A DNA stretch of 64,000 nt from Paralichthys olivaceus (GCF_024713975.1 NC_091097.1:10112361-10176360); one strand, 5' to 3'. Positions 1-14,681 are shown, counted from the stretch's first letter. Notes: generated from the sequence alone by a model not told the origin. A program made the numbers and translations.

Positions 1-3000
1 GTAAATGTAAGCTGATTGCATCGTGTTGCTGTGTGATCCAGTTAGGAGACAAGTGACTAAAAAGCTTCTGCAGTACAGCAAATAAACAACACGCATTCTG
101 CCACTGCAGGGGCCGCAGATATGGAGGGCAGATAAAACTTGGTCCTGGGCAGCAGTGGCGGCAGCAGAGGAATGCTCAGGGAAGTCTTCTTATCTGACTG
201 AAAGCACAGGGAGGCCCGTGTTTTCATTCAGGCTCTCTTATACAAGCTGGTTAATCCTGAGGTCTGGTTCTCCTGCGCAGCTGCTGCAGAGTGATTTGAG
301 CTCAAGATGTCAACCAGAGAATCCCTGGAGTTTAGAGAAGGTTGTGGTGAGGGGTTTTCTAGCAGTCAATCCGTCTCCGTGTTGCCGGACAGAGATGAGG
401 CATGTTCTTTGTTTGCACTATACAGTCATGTGTTTTGGGGTGTGAAGGAAATGTGGCTGATGTAAGAAGAACTGTGTAATGACACCCCGGTGGTTCACTG
501 ATCCCATCCAAGGTCCCCCATGTGTTGGCTATAAACACGGAGTCCCACCTCTACATGACCTCACCGCGCTCACACAATCCATCCCTCTACCAACCTAAAA
601 TACATAAATAACGTGTGCAAGAGGAGCAGAAGAACAATGGATTATGCTCCAAACTATGTCTTGTTTACAGCTCCGTGTGGGAAAGGGGAGGTGCTGTCCA
701 ACACTCTGACGTCTGCTAAAGTCTGCATGTCTCTCTGTGCTTTGAAGGTAGAAGTCCCATAAAACAAGCCTTCCAGACAAGGGCGGCCACCTCAGCTCTA
801 CCTACACACAAACCTCCCACAATGCATCAAAAAGGCCAATAAGGACAGCTAGCAGGCAAAGAGCGGATGAGTGATGGAGGAAGACGTATGTGATTTATCA
901 GCCGTTGACTCCTGTTTAATGTTTCTTTCCATGTTGGATGTTTTTTAGGGAGCAGAGAAAGTCAGAGAGGGAGATATTTGTTTATGAATAGGAGAGTTGG
1001 AGCCTGCACAGCTGATAAGAGGAGGCCTCAAAGCACCAAACACAAGAACAATAGCGAGTAGGAGGACTTTGGAGAGGAAGGGGGCCCAGAGAGGGGCAGC
1101 TGAAAGGCCCACTGTGTACGAGAGAGGAGAGAGAGGGGAGGCACGCAGCGCCATGCTGACAGCACCACTCTGAAAACAGCACCGCCAATGTGTTTTGCCA
1201 TCATCTTTCACCAGTTCACGGATCAGCTGCCTTGTTGTGTTCCTTTAATAGTCACACCAAAACCAAAGTTACTGCCAAAAAGAAAATAATAAGATCTAAA
1301 CTGTCCTGTGAGCTTCTGAAGTAAAGACTTAAATAAAGACATGTCTTGCCTGAGCCACATCAGTAGTTTCAGCTTGTTTTGAGGGACAAGTCTCAGTTGT
1401 GTCACGGGCTGGGACCATATTTCGAGAATGAATACATCATAAAAAGAACTACACCCAATTTGAAAGTATCCTCCCAACATAATTTCCTTGAATTTCGAGA
1501 GTACAAGTAACACGTGCTACTTCGAAAGTATCCACTGTGCTCGAGTTATTTGTTTAATAGAACTGATTGTCAGATCTGAAAATTTAAATAATGGATACAT
1601 CTAAGCACATTCTGGATTATTGGTTATGTTTGTTTAACATTTGTTAAACTTTAGTAAAATGAGACATATGCCCTATTACATATACTTTATCAGTCTTTTA
1701 AGGACAGAATTTTTATGACATTTTTCTATTTTAACTTTATTTTATTAGATAGTGCCAAGTAAGAGAGACAGTAAATTGTCCAGCCCTTATTTTTATGAGC
1801 CCAAACCATGCACCTATAAGGTCAACTCTATTTATCTGATTATTTACTCCCTGTTTTTATTGATTTTAGTCACGTTTCAGTCTCGTCTCTTTCATCTCTA
1901 GAGGAGAAGGTCCATCCAGGACTTGACCCCTTGAATGAGGACACAGCTCTGTGTAATTCTGGTATTGCCACATTAAATTGATGAGTTGCATGATTCCCTC
2001 CAGTTCAATCACAAGTTTGTTTTTGTATAATCTGTAAAACAACTGGTAATGTGAGGAGCAAATACGCTGTTCAGGAACACGTCGGGTCCATTTCAAATCT
2101 CTGCGGCGCCATGTTACGGTCGCTGTTTGTTTCTGGAATCATTTGTCATCTGGTACTGTTTTCATTCGTACACAACAAAACTGTTTGTTTTACCACACAC
2201 CAAAATGTGGCAGATGTGAGGGATGACAACAGCATCAGTGCCCTTTTCTTACCAGTTATGGCATCTAACTTTGTTCAGCACTTCCTCACTGGAGGCGTAG
2301 TAACCAAAGACTTTTCCTTCAGCCGAGATGATGATTTAATAGCACATCTAACTGAGCCAGAGAGGCTAATATTGTTCCTCTTTTTCATCCTCATCTGAGT
2401 CAAAACTGTGTTGTGTACTTGGCTTGGCTTAATGATTAATTCTGTTGGAGCCATTAAAGCAGAAGCACAACAAGTCTTGAGTGAATACACTGTGATTGTT
2501 CGTATTTGTCTTCCCTCCTCAATTTAGGCTGCCACTCTCCTCTTTCTAAAGTGCAGTTCCCCGTCTGAAAAAGACAGAGGTCGAGAAAGACACAAAAATA
2601 ATAATCACAATTCTTTAAACACACTACACACTTTAAATTTCATTTTGTCTCTTCTGTCACAATCTGGAACAGGTGGCACAATCACGAGCAGCGAGGTGCA
2701 TGCAGCAGATGTTTTAATTTGGGGTGTTCTTTGTGTACCAGCAGCCTTTTAGCGTCCCACTGCACACAGAGATTTCATGTGGCCAGTCAACCATATAATT
2801 TGCATCGGAGCGAGATCAATGGACTTCATGCGCGTGTAGCTTCGCTCTCTGTGAGCTCTGCTGTGATTCATAGCGTAATCCCAGGAAGAGAGAGATGGCG
2901 CTCTTTGAAGCCAGTTATATGAAAATTCCCCTCTGTGTGTCGCCTGGCTCGAGAAGACTGGGTATTATTTCAAAAGTGGCTAAAAGAATATTCTGAATCA

Positions 3001-4595
3001 AAAGCAGCTCCCACCGCACACCAGCAGTGTTTTTATTCCATTCAAACAAGAAAATATTTATTATGACAGTATCGTAAAATTTCCAACCATGGGAATTTAT
3101 TGCAGGGTTACAGAGAAGGCAGTTTTGGATGACCTTTGGGTTTCACCTGTTACAGTTGTGGGCAGAGTATAAGTCCTAAGCTGGGTGCGTTTTCATCTGA
3201 CAGGTTTTACGGCTGAAAGCGCTGAAAGAGTTGACGTAAATATGAAATTTCTCTTTGATGTATTTAATATCTTGCCCATGTAGAAATCATGACTCAAGCT
3301 GTTGGTGTATAAACAGTCTCGAGCCAGCATATATACCTCATGTTACTGTAGAACATGTGGTACTGTTCTGCGGCTTTATTTTCTACAAATGGCTGGTTGA
3401 TGTTAGATCCCCCGCTGGCTGCCATTGGTACACCACAAGGGTGTTGAAAGATAAATCTTGGAGAAACTGTGGCTTTTTTTTTGGCCTGATCTGGTGGTGA
3501 AGCTACAACACGAGCCGTAACCACAACAAGAGGAGCATTTTTTTTTTTTTTTATCACGATACATGTGGACTTCATCTGTACAGCACGACGATGTAGCCTG
3601 GCAGAAATGCACATGAGGTGATTCAAAGAGGCTTCTGTATTAACGGCCATTGACAGGTGATGGAAATATTTTTTGCCAAATGGGTCGAGAACATTTAACT
3701 TTTACAGAATTCTCTCAGACGGAAAACATAATTTTTCTACCAGTCTTATGTGTGAAGTTTCTGGACAGCAGACTGTTAGCTTAGCTTAGCACAAAGACTC
3801 AAAACGGTCTTGTTATAATAAATTATTATGTTGTAATTACCACACTAATTTCTGGAGTTTCCGCTATTAAGTTAATATAAAAGCCCCATGAAATTTAAAT
3901 ATACAGTTTTAAACCTGTGTCCCTGTCAGAGCCCAACCAGGCCCAATAGAAATGAACCAAACCCGACCTGAACCCAACAGGAATTCTGGTTTCTTGGGGT
4001 CTGAACCAAACCCAAGCCCAATATTTACAGGCCCATTACAGGCATGAACAAATGGATACTACTGTTTGATGATTCATTCTGTACCCAGGGGTGTTTGCCA
4101 ATTTGCCATCCAATGATAATTTTTTCTTGACTTTTTAATAAACTCCCTTGCGGTGACTACAAATTCTGACTGTGGAACAGAAACCTTCACAGTCTGATTC
4201 TTTAAATCTGCAGCCAAAGGTGACCAGATGTTCTCGACAACAGCGAGCAGGCTCCTTTCCGAGGTGAGCTGCTAGTTAGTGTCAACTCTGCATATTCAAC
4301 CCTTTTGGGATCGATGTCCGGGACAATTCCCTCCATAGTTTTATGTTTTTACCAGAAACACATAAATATATGTAATCAAATAGCTCTGACATCCATTCCA
4401 CTGGGACTTTTAAGGATGTGAAATAGCCTTGCTCATAATCCTCTTAAAACTTTTTTTTTCTCACTTTGGATTTCATATGGATTAAACAAGCCAAATGTAA
4501 TGTGTTGATCTTTGGAGGCGCTGGTGAGTGGGTTTATTATCTCTGAACATAGCCAGGCTCATTTTTACCCCTTGTTTCAGCCTTTAAGTTAACAT

Positions 4596-4662
4596 CAGCT
4601 GGTTATTACCATAAAGAAAGGCCTCTTATCAGCAAAGAGCCTTATCAGTCACAGCCTTATCT
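4596..4662 (+). promoter_or_regulatory. E-box plus triple GATA motif cluster (candidate enhancer)
   Basis: A CAGCTG E-box at 4596-4601 is followed by three GATA motifs in the same orientation (TTATCA at 4626 and 4642, TTATCT at 4657), spaced 16 and 15 bp. Such E-box/GATA clusters are typical of enhancers bound by GATA factors with bHLH partners. The motifs are read directly; function is inferred. Confidence 0.3.
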
Positions 4663-6919
4663 GATGAAGGGGCCCACAAAGCCATCTCATCAGGCTTGGT
4701 AAAGGCAGAGGAGGCTTATGGTAGGTGGGTTTTTTTTCTGCTCGATTAAGAGCTGCAGCAGGAGGTACATATATCCACCATGGCCTTTAAAAGTCATCAT
4801 CTTTGATCACAAAGTAGAACACGAAGCACCATAAATGTTTAAACACACACAGATATGCACACAGGTCAATGACCGAGAGATTCCAGAAAGATCGATAAAT
4901 GTTACAGCTGCTTACACAGACACCTGGATGTATGTAAGATGTCGGTCACTGAGTTTGAATGGAGGTGGAAGTTGGGACACTGTTTTGTGCCAAGAGCTTT
5001 TAAGACGTCAGAGGTGAAGCAGAGATGTTTCGGTTCCCGGAGGAGAAGAATAGATCGGGACGGGGTGGTTTACACTGACCAAGGCTTTTTCAACTCCTGT
5101 GTTTTCTCATCTCTGCATCACTAGAGCTTGAAAAAGAACCTGTTGACGTCAGGCTTCCCCAGACACTCACTCAGATTCCTAAGTGTAACTAAATCACCTC
5201 AAAGGTCATGTGCGTCTATCACCCAAAAGATATATGTCCTGTTTATTGCCCATAAAGATCAGTAGCATTTCCTCTCCTGCTGTCTCCCATTCTCTTGTGC
5301 ACACATCCGCACAAATTCAGCTCTCCACACTGAGAAGGGGCTGGCCTGATTCACAGCAACTACAGCTCGTCTAACAATGGGACAAACTCATGCAGATGAA
5401 GAGTTAAAAACACCAAAGGCTAGAGGCTCTGTTTTTTTCCTCCATTCAAAGAATTCATAACACTTGTTCACTTCCTTTCCCTCTTCCAGTCATTCCCTAC
5501 ACAGTTCCTGTCTGTCTCTGGTTCAATTATTCTAAAAACGGCTTGAAGCCCCTTCAGGCGTTGCACATGCACTATATAAAAAGGCCCCATTGTTTTTAGA
5601 CAATGTCTCTAAGTCAAAGACGAGTTTGTTTTGAAACCTCAGAAGTAAGTATTTTCATTTCTAACCAAAACTGTGTTCTGGTTTTTTCTTGGCTGTGCTT
5701 TTGATAATATTTATGATTCCCAAAATGTCTGTCTGTATGTGGCCTGCACATTTTGAGAACCTTTTATGTTATCAGCTTCACACTTAATATTGTATTGTTA
5801 TGGATCCCGGGAAGTGCAGTGTTGAATTTAGTGTAAAACTTGAATAAACAGACGACCAGCGCTCTGTGGCAGTAGCGGCTGGGGCTCATCAACGTAAGTG
5901 ACATTGTTGATCACGGCAATGAAAACAATAATGTGAACAGCACTTTGTATAGTTCATTTATACAGTTTAAGGCACAGCTACACTTACATGAATGCAGGCA
6001 AATTATAATTGCCCCCGAGGCAAACTACCTATCTTTGCTTGCTGAATGTTTGCGGTGGAGGATGTGACACCAATGGCGGTTAAGTGGAGTCAACCACACA
6101 ATCGCCGTTTCAATTGATTGAGGCTGTGACATCACTGGTCAAAGTTCACCAAAGTTAAACTCCACACGAAGCCGTGCTGTGGAATTGTTTCGCCATAGGA
6201 AGTGAATGTTCTACTCGCCCACCCTCACTTGCGCAGGATGTGAGTAAATGAGAAGTGAAGGTTTGCCACTGCTACATTTACGTGTGTGTGATCCTGCCCT
6301 CTGAAAAAAAGCTGCAACTACCAAAACAGGCATGTTTACATTGGGCACTGCACAAGTAACATCAAATACAGATGTCAGATGATGCACAGCCAATAATTTA
6401 ATCTGATGCATTTGCAAAATATTGCAAAACTATTTTTCCAAAGTTCTGTTAAAGTAATGAATAAACAGTGTACATGCTGTGCAGGACATTAGACCAGATA
6501 CTGGAAGTTTCCCCATACTGGCTTCCTGTTGCAGATAAAAACATTTTACAATACACTTCCTCTGTAAAGGTTAATCTGGTCCAGGAAGGCATGGAGGAAG
6601 TGCAGCAGAGCAGAGGTTTCTCTATCTGACAAGATCAGCTCTGATCTCCAATGAACTGTCTGCACAGAATGTGACTCAGACTGATTAAAGATAATGGACT
6701 CCATTAAAAAATGTATTCATCATGTTCTGTGTACACATCCTTCCATTAATAGGCTTATGAGTTAACTACAATGTACTGCACGCTGCTGGAGGATGAGTGG
6801 AGCTAAAAAACATCAGCTGACTGGAGGTTGTTGCACTGGCTGCAGGGGTGGCAGGGGCTCTTCTTCACGCTTTGCCTTCCCAGACTAAACAAGTCTTTTT
6901 GCAGATAGAACAACATATA

Positions 6920-6920
<1 letters not shown>

Positions 6921-6975
<55 letters not shown>
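6921..6975. repeat. (TA)n microsatellite
   Basis: About 27 uninterrupted TA units. The two long ORFs that cross it on opposite strands encode poly-YI and are artefacts of the repeat. Confidence 0.95.
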
Positions 6976-6980
<5 letters not shown>

Positions 6981-7809
6981 CCGTTACAGTGGAGTGTACA
7001 GTACTTTTGCACAAAAGAAATGCTGTACATACACACACACAGGCAGTTGTAGTGGATGGTAAGCCACAGGGTGTAGGCAGACAGCCAGCAAGTCAAAATG
7101 AGGCCCAAAGTAACCGCTCTGAAATGAATGCTTTTGAGTACAGCCAAACCACGACATCAAACACACACACACACACACAGTGAGAGGAAAGAGACACAGA
7201 ATCCAAACAGTTGTTGCACTGACGTTGTGTGCACACTGAGGCCTTCGAGAAAAAAAAGGTTTGGAAGGACAGCAACTTCTCCTGACCACTCCACTTTCCG
7301 AGTTATTGGGAGAGTCTTTGAGGAAAAGTGTTTTGAGCAAATAAGGGTGAAGAAAACAACAATGAGGCCTGCACTTCGAAAACAAAAATCTGGGTCAAAC
7401 AGACCAGGCGTCTTTGAACTGATGTGTCTGCTGGACTTTGTATCAGCGATCCTGTGTTAGAGAGTCATGACAGCATGTAGTTATAGACTTTCCTTTTTGT
7501 CAAAGCCTTTTATTAGATCAAATAATCACTAATTTCTTACACTGCAATCTTACTTGCTTTCTTGTTATTTTATTTATTTGTTTATTTCCTTCTTGGTGGA
7601 ATAATCAGGGAAGAACCCATTGAATCTAGTAGGAATTTAGTTTCACTTTCCACCAAATTCATTAAATGTACGGTGGTGGTGCTCGTACACATGCCGTTGC
7701 GTTGGCTTGACGAAGGGCATTAGTCTCAGAGGAGGTATGTGCCCTTTTGGTTCATTTCAAATGATCTATTTGACTGTTTTGTAATTTCTTTCTAAATGCT
7801 GTTGCGTAT

Positions 7810-7880
7810 ATGTTTTCATATCTAAGGTAGAGCACTTTGAATTGCTTCTCTCTTGAAACGTACTATATAAATAAACTTCT
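7810..7880 (+). repeat. Degenerate SINE/LINE-type 3' tail
   Basis: The run 'agcactttgaattgc' followed by 'tactatataaataaact' is the signature tail of widespread teleost retroelements. The body of the element is not recognisable. This is recognition from pattern memory, not from a database search. Confidence 0.4.
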
Positions 7881-10800
7881 GTTTAGAGCTACTGAGGTTT
7901 TGACTTTAAATAAAAACTTAGGGTCAGGGTCAAGGTTTGTATTTCACATACCATACACGAGAACAACTGAAAGAAATGTTTTTACCACCTTTATGTGATG
8001 ATATGATACATTTGGTACTTTCTCACACTTTCAGATCTTATGATAAATGTAGCATGATATTTTATATATTACTCTAGGGGAAGTTTTTTTTTCTTTAATG
8101 CTGGTATGTTGAGACATTTCTTTCCATGAGACATTCATCATCTGACATTTTCCAGCAACTGTTTGTCCGTGGGGATTGTTTTCTGTAAATAGAAACTAAC
8201 AGCGGCTGCTAAGGGGACTTGAAATATGACCGCAGTCACCGAAAGGACACAACTTGGCAGCATCACCTGCGTAGAAGCAATTGTCTGAGCCAGTGGGAGA
8301 ACCAGCACATCAAGAGACACTTTCTCAAGCCTAAACAATGTTTTCTCTTTTTATGAAAGGATTATTTAATCTCAGCCAACAGTGACCTATTGTTTTTTCA
8401 ATAATGCAGTGACAGAGCAGTGGCCGTTATCTTTCCCCAATAAATGGCATTTTGAATTTATTTTGTGATTAATGACTGAAATGTTTCTGACAAGAAACAA
8501 ACAATGGTGGTCATTGAAAAAAGACAACATTTTCAGATGATACAGTCTCTCCTTGAGTTTATCCCTCCTGCAGTCCTTCAGGGAGACTCATGTTTCTTTG
8601 ACGTCTTTCATGCCATTCCAGAAATTTCCCAGTTCCTGCTGTCTGCAGTCCACGAGCTCCCTGAACTGTGAGGTCAGTGGGAGGGAAAGGTGGTTGAGGG
8701 TTAGAGCCAAAGCCAGAGACAGGCCAGAGGCCAGAGCATTATGAAACACACAAACACACAGCTGTGTGTGGACAGCCTCCCACTGTTCTTGCCGATCCAC
8801 CACAACAGCCCACTAATCCCTCTTAGATCTGCTCATCAGGGCCAGACAGTCCCCATACAGTGGCGCTGCCGCATCTGGTAGAACCAAACAGCGGAATAAT
8901 CTTGTCTTACGGCCGGGGCAGAATGGTGCATGGGGCGCCCATGAGGTGGGAACACTGGGGGCCCTCACTGGGTCCCCTGCGGCAATCTTCTCTGCCCTGC
9001 TCATGAGACATAATGGCAAACGTGAAGAAATGTCATGAGGACAAAAATGGCTGTTAACCAATAAAAGTGTTTAAACTCCTGAAAAAATTCTTAACTAGAT
9101 TAGGAACAAGAGGATTTGCATGGCTTTTCTGAACTCTAATAACAGCTCTAATGAAAGCAAACAGCTGAAAAGAACTATGGAGTTGAATCTGACTTAGCTC
9201 GAATGTATGATAATGGGGTTTACATGCATTTATAAATGAAATCATTGTATTGTTCCCTATTATAAGGACAATGTTACTCATTAAATCACACTTTCAAGGT
9301 ATGTGCTGACAACATTTTCATAAACCAAAGTGTTGAAAATGATCTTAACCCATTTGATTTGATTTTCCAGGTATTGGATGTTTATTCATTCTTTCTCTCT
9401 TTTGTTTTCTCAGGATGACCTCCCGGCACATTTCACCGAAAAGATGTTTAGTTACCACAAAACAGTGGATTTTAAACAACACACATCATGGCTGAGAGCT
9501 GCACAACACTCCACATAATGATGATGACAAAGCTTCTAGATGATCCGCCCCCAGCAAAAAAAAAATCACAGTAATCATCAATTTGCCAGTGAGAGACAGA
9601 GCTCATGCTTCTGAGGCTAAAAGACTCACATTCCTAATGGAGGTCGCCCCAATATTCTGGATTGTGTTGACACTAAAAGCTTCATGTGAGCTGACCTGAT
9701 TCAGACTCCCAATTCTGTGGCAAAATGCCAACACATAAATTTCCCATGGGGGACAAAGAAAATGCAAGGAACGTGCCATAAAACTACCGTTAACGCACAC
9801 AGGGCTGAGCTGGATGTTATTGAGAAGGATACATTACGAGGTTGACCCGTGGTCAGAGCTCAGTCTTTCGCCAGGGACGAGCTGACGACAGAGGAGCGGG
9901 TCTGCGTGTTTTTCTCCCTGCACTTGAACACCACCTCGGTATCCCCTTTTCTAAAAACACACCCACCAACCCAAACATTTACTGTCCTCTTCACTTACTC
10001 CAGGAATGTCACCAAGCTATGTCAGGCCTCTCTCTGCAGCTATGTACTGCAGGATATCATTATATGTGCATGTTGGTGGGTCACTGTTGATTTAATGTTG
10101 TAATGAGACTGTTTTTGTGGAATGGCTCACGATGTGTGTGTGTATAACTACCTCAAGACCCTTCTATATTACGTACATTAGATGGCTCCTGGATCCTGTT
10201 TAGTACTTTTTCAGCACTAGCTAGCCTTTAAGCAGTTACTCCAGTTTAGCAGATGTGCCATTTGCCAACTTCTGCCAAGTCGCACTGCTCATTTCAGCAT
10301 AAACAAAGAGGAGGGCTGAGGGCCAGGGCTGAAAAAAAAAAACATTACTGCCAATGACATTATACTATTCAGCTTGCAAGCCCGAAGGTTAATGAATCTC
10401 GGGGGGGGGGGGGACAGACAGATGCAGATGGGAGTGGAATATCAAAAATTCATCATCAAAAATCTTTCCAAAGCATCATTTGTCCAAGCAGAGAAACACA
10501 CACAGAAACCAGCTTATAGGAGACAAGCTTACGTAGTGTTATATTAATCCAGGCTCCACTGATATTCCATCCCCTCTGCAGCAATACCATCATTTAGATC
10601 ATATATATACATATATAACAACATTCTAAACATTTATGTAAAAGCACGGTATGACACATATCCACACACACACACTGTTTCCACAGTGAAGCCTAGTGAC
10701 ACAAACATATCATCTCACATGGGCAGCCTTTTTCCATGAAGGCGTCTGACAGGATGACATAGCTCAGTGTGTTGGTGAAACAGTCACGACAGCAAAACAA

Positions 10801-13800
10801 AAACAGGCTGTAGTTGTTTTGTACTCATCTTTATATTATGAACTTGTTTTGGATTTTCATGGAGCATCGAAGATGAGCTCTCCTGCTCTATCGCCCCGTA
10901 CGCCTCTTTCCACCAGTTTGTTTTAAGTAGTGTAGGTGTATGCAGTTATGTTATACATTGATTTTTAGATTGGCTTTTCCATCATTAAATTGTATGTGTT
11001 TCACATTAAATGAGTCTTACTTTATTAATTACTGAAGGTTGCAAGAGTCAGTCGTTTGTATCTAACCCACATCTCTTCATTTCAAATGAGGAGACGTCCC
11101 AGCCGCTGCGCGCTGGTGCCTGGTCAACACGCTGTAATCTCCACCACAGACTTAATGAGCTTAATGTGCACTCCCAGGCCTCTGAGCTTAAAGGCATGTG
11201 CACAGCAATCACTTCACTGCTGTCCGTAAGTGTGTGAGTGCATGAAAAACATATTTTAAAAAGCCATGGAAGTGTCAGTGCTACTGAGATACATCAATAC
11301 TTTCAAACATCCTCATTGGCAACAATTAAAATGTCACAGATTAAATACTTCAGAATGTCGCTTTGCCCTCAGACACTGGCTTAATCATTATCATTACGTG
11401 TCAGCGACCATCTGCTGCCAAAGTGACTGTGCAGACGGCTGACATACATCCGGGGCCGACTGAGGCCGAGCGCAGACTTTCATTTGTAAACAAGCCATAT
11501 GTCGTCATGCAACCTAAAGTCTTTAAGGGAAAGTAAATGCAGACCGGAGCTTTACAGTGGCTTCCAAGAATAGGAACAGATTTCAGAGCTTGATTGGGGA
11601 TAAACTGTGATTTAGTCGTCAGACCCACAGTGCGCTAGGCCTCGAATACAAACTTTCTCCCCTGCGACAGCGAACGAGCACATCACATGCGCTGTCATGA
11701 AAAGCAGCATTATTAAAGCTGTTTAAAGATGCTACGTAGAATCAAAAGCAATCTGTGCCTTTCATGTGACACTGATATGACATAAAACAATCTATCTTTT
11801 AAAAATAGCAAATCCTGCAGATTGACTCCAGACACTGCACATCAGGGCTCTCTGGCTACAGATCTGGATTCCGATTATCTTCTAATTTGAATCATATAAT
11901 GTTTCAGGAAGAGGAACAACTCCCAACAAGCTTGTAGCTCATGTTACACAAGATGAAATAAACGTATAGCTATGCATTAGCATATGAAGTATCAATTAGA
12001 CTAATGATGTGGAACTCTGAAGAGTGAGGGATTATTGCATTAACCCCCAACCATTGCTTACAAGTGACTCAGACTGAGACTATAACTGATGGAGAGTTTC
12101 CTGTTGCTTAGGTATTTTAAACCATCATAATATGTTAAATAAAACTGAACTCATGTTAAAAAAACATAGAACTAGATAAATGTGAGATACAATGTGTTTT
12201 ACACGGGTGTAAAACATGTTCACTCCACACATTATCAACCACTTCATGTCTGATGAGTAAACAAAGGCAACAAATAGCTACAGGAGCAGTTTTAATCTCT
12301 GTCACATGCAGCCTGATGCCTTCACAATAAGCAGTGACAGCTAAAAAGGAGAGATAAAGTACAGATAAGGGCTCGCTGGCCTGGAACAACAAAATTCTTC
12401 ATTTCACAGGGACTCAGAGAGATATGTCAGTTGCTCTGAAGTGATTTTCCGTCTGGTCAAAATGAAAAAATGCAACTAGTTTGTCTGATCTTCCCTTTCT
12501 GCATCCTGGTTTAAATCTTGCATCAGAGCTACAGCACTGCAGTCAAAGGCAAGATAGGTTTAAAGTGCAACACGTACCAAGGAGCACTGGTCGTACTCTC
12601 TAAACCTCTTATTGTGTGCTGAGCATACTCCTCAACCTGTCATACTGGTCCATTAATGTTTCCTGAGTGACACTTAAATCATAGCATCCATGCATTGTAC
12701 ATGGCACATTCACTATTGTCAACATGATTGAGTGAAAATATCTGCTTTGAATGTTTTGCAGTAAATGTTATTCTTTAACCGTCATTTGCTTCTGATTTGT
12801 CATTGATACAGCTTTGGGAAGTGCAGTGCTCAACATTTAACTCACTCCTGAGTTGTAGTACTACTTCTTGCATAAGTGATTGCTATAGCACATGCAAAAG
12901 GAATGAGTGTATATTTCCACTGCACTGATTTCCCATTTATTCCTTGTTGTGGCAACTGACATTATGAAACATGTAGTTGTTTGTCTGGAAAAATGTATAA
13001 TTGTCATACTGTTATTTTGGAAAATCCTTTTTTTTCCCCAGAATGCACATGTAGATTCATATCTCTCATCGACGATGCAACCAAGGAACAGTTTCACTTA
13101 TAGTTTCCTTTCGGGTCGGTTATCAGATTGGACCTTATATTCTGAAACTGCGCATCTGACTGTGGTATCTCTGACTGACCAAAGCCAACAACTGAGCCCA
13201 TTAGACTGAGCACAACTGTGGTTACTCTTAAATATAAGATCAGAGAAATATTCCACTTGAATTATTCTATTTATTTCTACTTCAGTTCTTTGAAAGTGGC
13301 ATGTGACTTATACTCCACACTCCTACACGCCCTCTACGAAGCACGAGTGCACTCACCGAGCCATAGAGAGGCATTTACTTTTGAAACTGTGCATTCCAAG
13401 TATCTTTCAATACTGTTTTTCATTTTTATTGTCGGCCAAGAACTAATCCATGACTGCAAGAAGAGCTGAGGTTTTTGAGCGTTTGCCTCAACGTTCTTTT
13501 AACACTGTGGAACTTCAGGCTTTCACCTCAGCGATGTCTGGGTACAGGCTCTATAGCAGTGAAGCCCTGATTAAGACCTGATGCTGCCATGCTGCATGTG
13601 CAATGCTTAACTCTGAGTCATCAAAGAAGCATAGCAATTGCTATAACATTTGGTTTTAAGGTTTTCCTGTGACAACTACAATACCTGAAATAAATGAACA
13701 TGATATTTACTTGCTTGAGTCATCATCAGCACTTATAAAGTTGAGTATTATAACATGGCGATGCAGAACTTTAAGTATTATATATCGCTATGGGACCCCC

Positions 13801-14630
13801 AAATTATTGTGATTTATTTTGGTTGTTAGAATGCAATATGATCAGGTTTACAATGTATGATGCATAATGAATAACCAGCAAAGCGAGAAACAGGAGAATT
13901 AATATGAGGTCATAAAACTCTCTAGGCAGTGTGATAAAAACCACTCGAGTCATTAAGTAACTTGCTTCATTATCTGTGTCGGAGGAGACCATGGTGAAAT
14001 TAGCTTCTGTTTAAACAAGAGGCATTAAATGCTTTTAATTATCTGCTGTACCACACACTTCTCTGTGTCAGGATTATGATGGAATATTAACTGTGAAGAA
14101 TTTACCGTACACCATAATCCTTAATCTTCTTAACAAACTTCAGCTGCATTGGTACAGACTGCAAGAGAACAACACAAAGGCATTTCATCATTTGAACATG
14201 CAATTATTATTATGCCCTTATCAACAATGCAGCATTACAGACTCTTCATCGTTTTCTCATGAACATAATCATCAGAAAGTCACCAGTACTCTGCTATTGT
14301 ACAAAGTATTAATGTTTCTGCAGACATGAACAATAATCTTATTCTTTTACTTTGAGGGACACAGGTTTTGTTTGAAGACCACAGAAATCAACATAGAGGG
14401 GGGGGGCAGTTGGATGAAGTGGAGACGTGTCGTCCATCTAAATTCATTCTCACTGATCTGTAAGGTGATTTTTAAGAAAAAGTAAACAAAATGTATTGCT
14501 TACGTGATTCGTTGTATCACACATTCAATAGTGAATTTGATATGATAGTGATATCTGTGTCTACTTCACCAGTAAAATGTCCTGATGTGCTGCAGCATAT
14601 GAAAAGTTTGCAGAAGTTTGCAGGGGTCCA

Positions 14631-14681
<51 letters not shown>
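14631..14681. repeat. Compound (GT)n(GA)n microsatellite
   Basis: About 10 GT units (14631-14651) run directly into about 15 GA units (14651-14681), roughly 20 bp upstream of the CpG-rich gpr146 promoter. A purine-pyrimidine alternating tract beside a homopurine tract can adopt Z-DNA and triplex forms; any effect here is untested. Confidence 0.95.

Larger units (their letters stand above)
5573..9518 (+). other. Speculative two-exon small gene (TATA box, 14-codon exon 1, 34-codon exon 2)
   Basis: A strong TATA element (TATATAAAAAGG) at 5573-5584 is followed about 30 bp later by a possible start site. An ATG at 5603 begins 14 open codons running in phase 0 to a consensus donor (GAA|GTAAGT) at 5644. 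One downstream acceptor with a long pyrimidine tract, ending TTTTGTTTTCTCAG at 9413, opens phase 0 onto 34 codons ending in TAA at 9516-9518. The joined peptide would be 48 residues with no recognised domain. Any pairing of these two exons is a guess. The first exon could instead belong to a noncoding RNA or an unseen gene. Confidence 0.15.
1..14600. other. Intergenic region with no recognised protein gene
   Basis: All open frames here are short, lack recognisable domains and mostly overlap AT-rich or simple-repeat DNA. I see microsatellites, a degenerate repeat tail near 7.8 kb, a triple GATA-motif cluster near 4.64 kb and one TATA-plus-splice-donor arrangement near 5.57-5.64 kb (listed separately). 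A degenerate run rich in CCCAA and GGCCC words at about 3.93-4.04 kb looks repeat-derived but cannot be named. The stretch presumably holds distal regulatory DNA upstream of gpr146, but that is inference. Confidence 0.6.

Noticed and set aside
6803..7183. Long ORFs on both strands crossing the TA repeat
   Set aside because: Their length comes from translating (TA)n as poly-YI; flanks have no protein signal.
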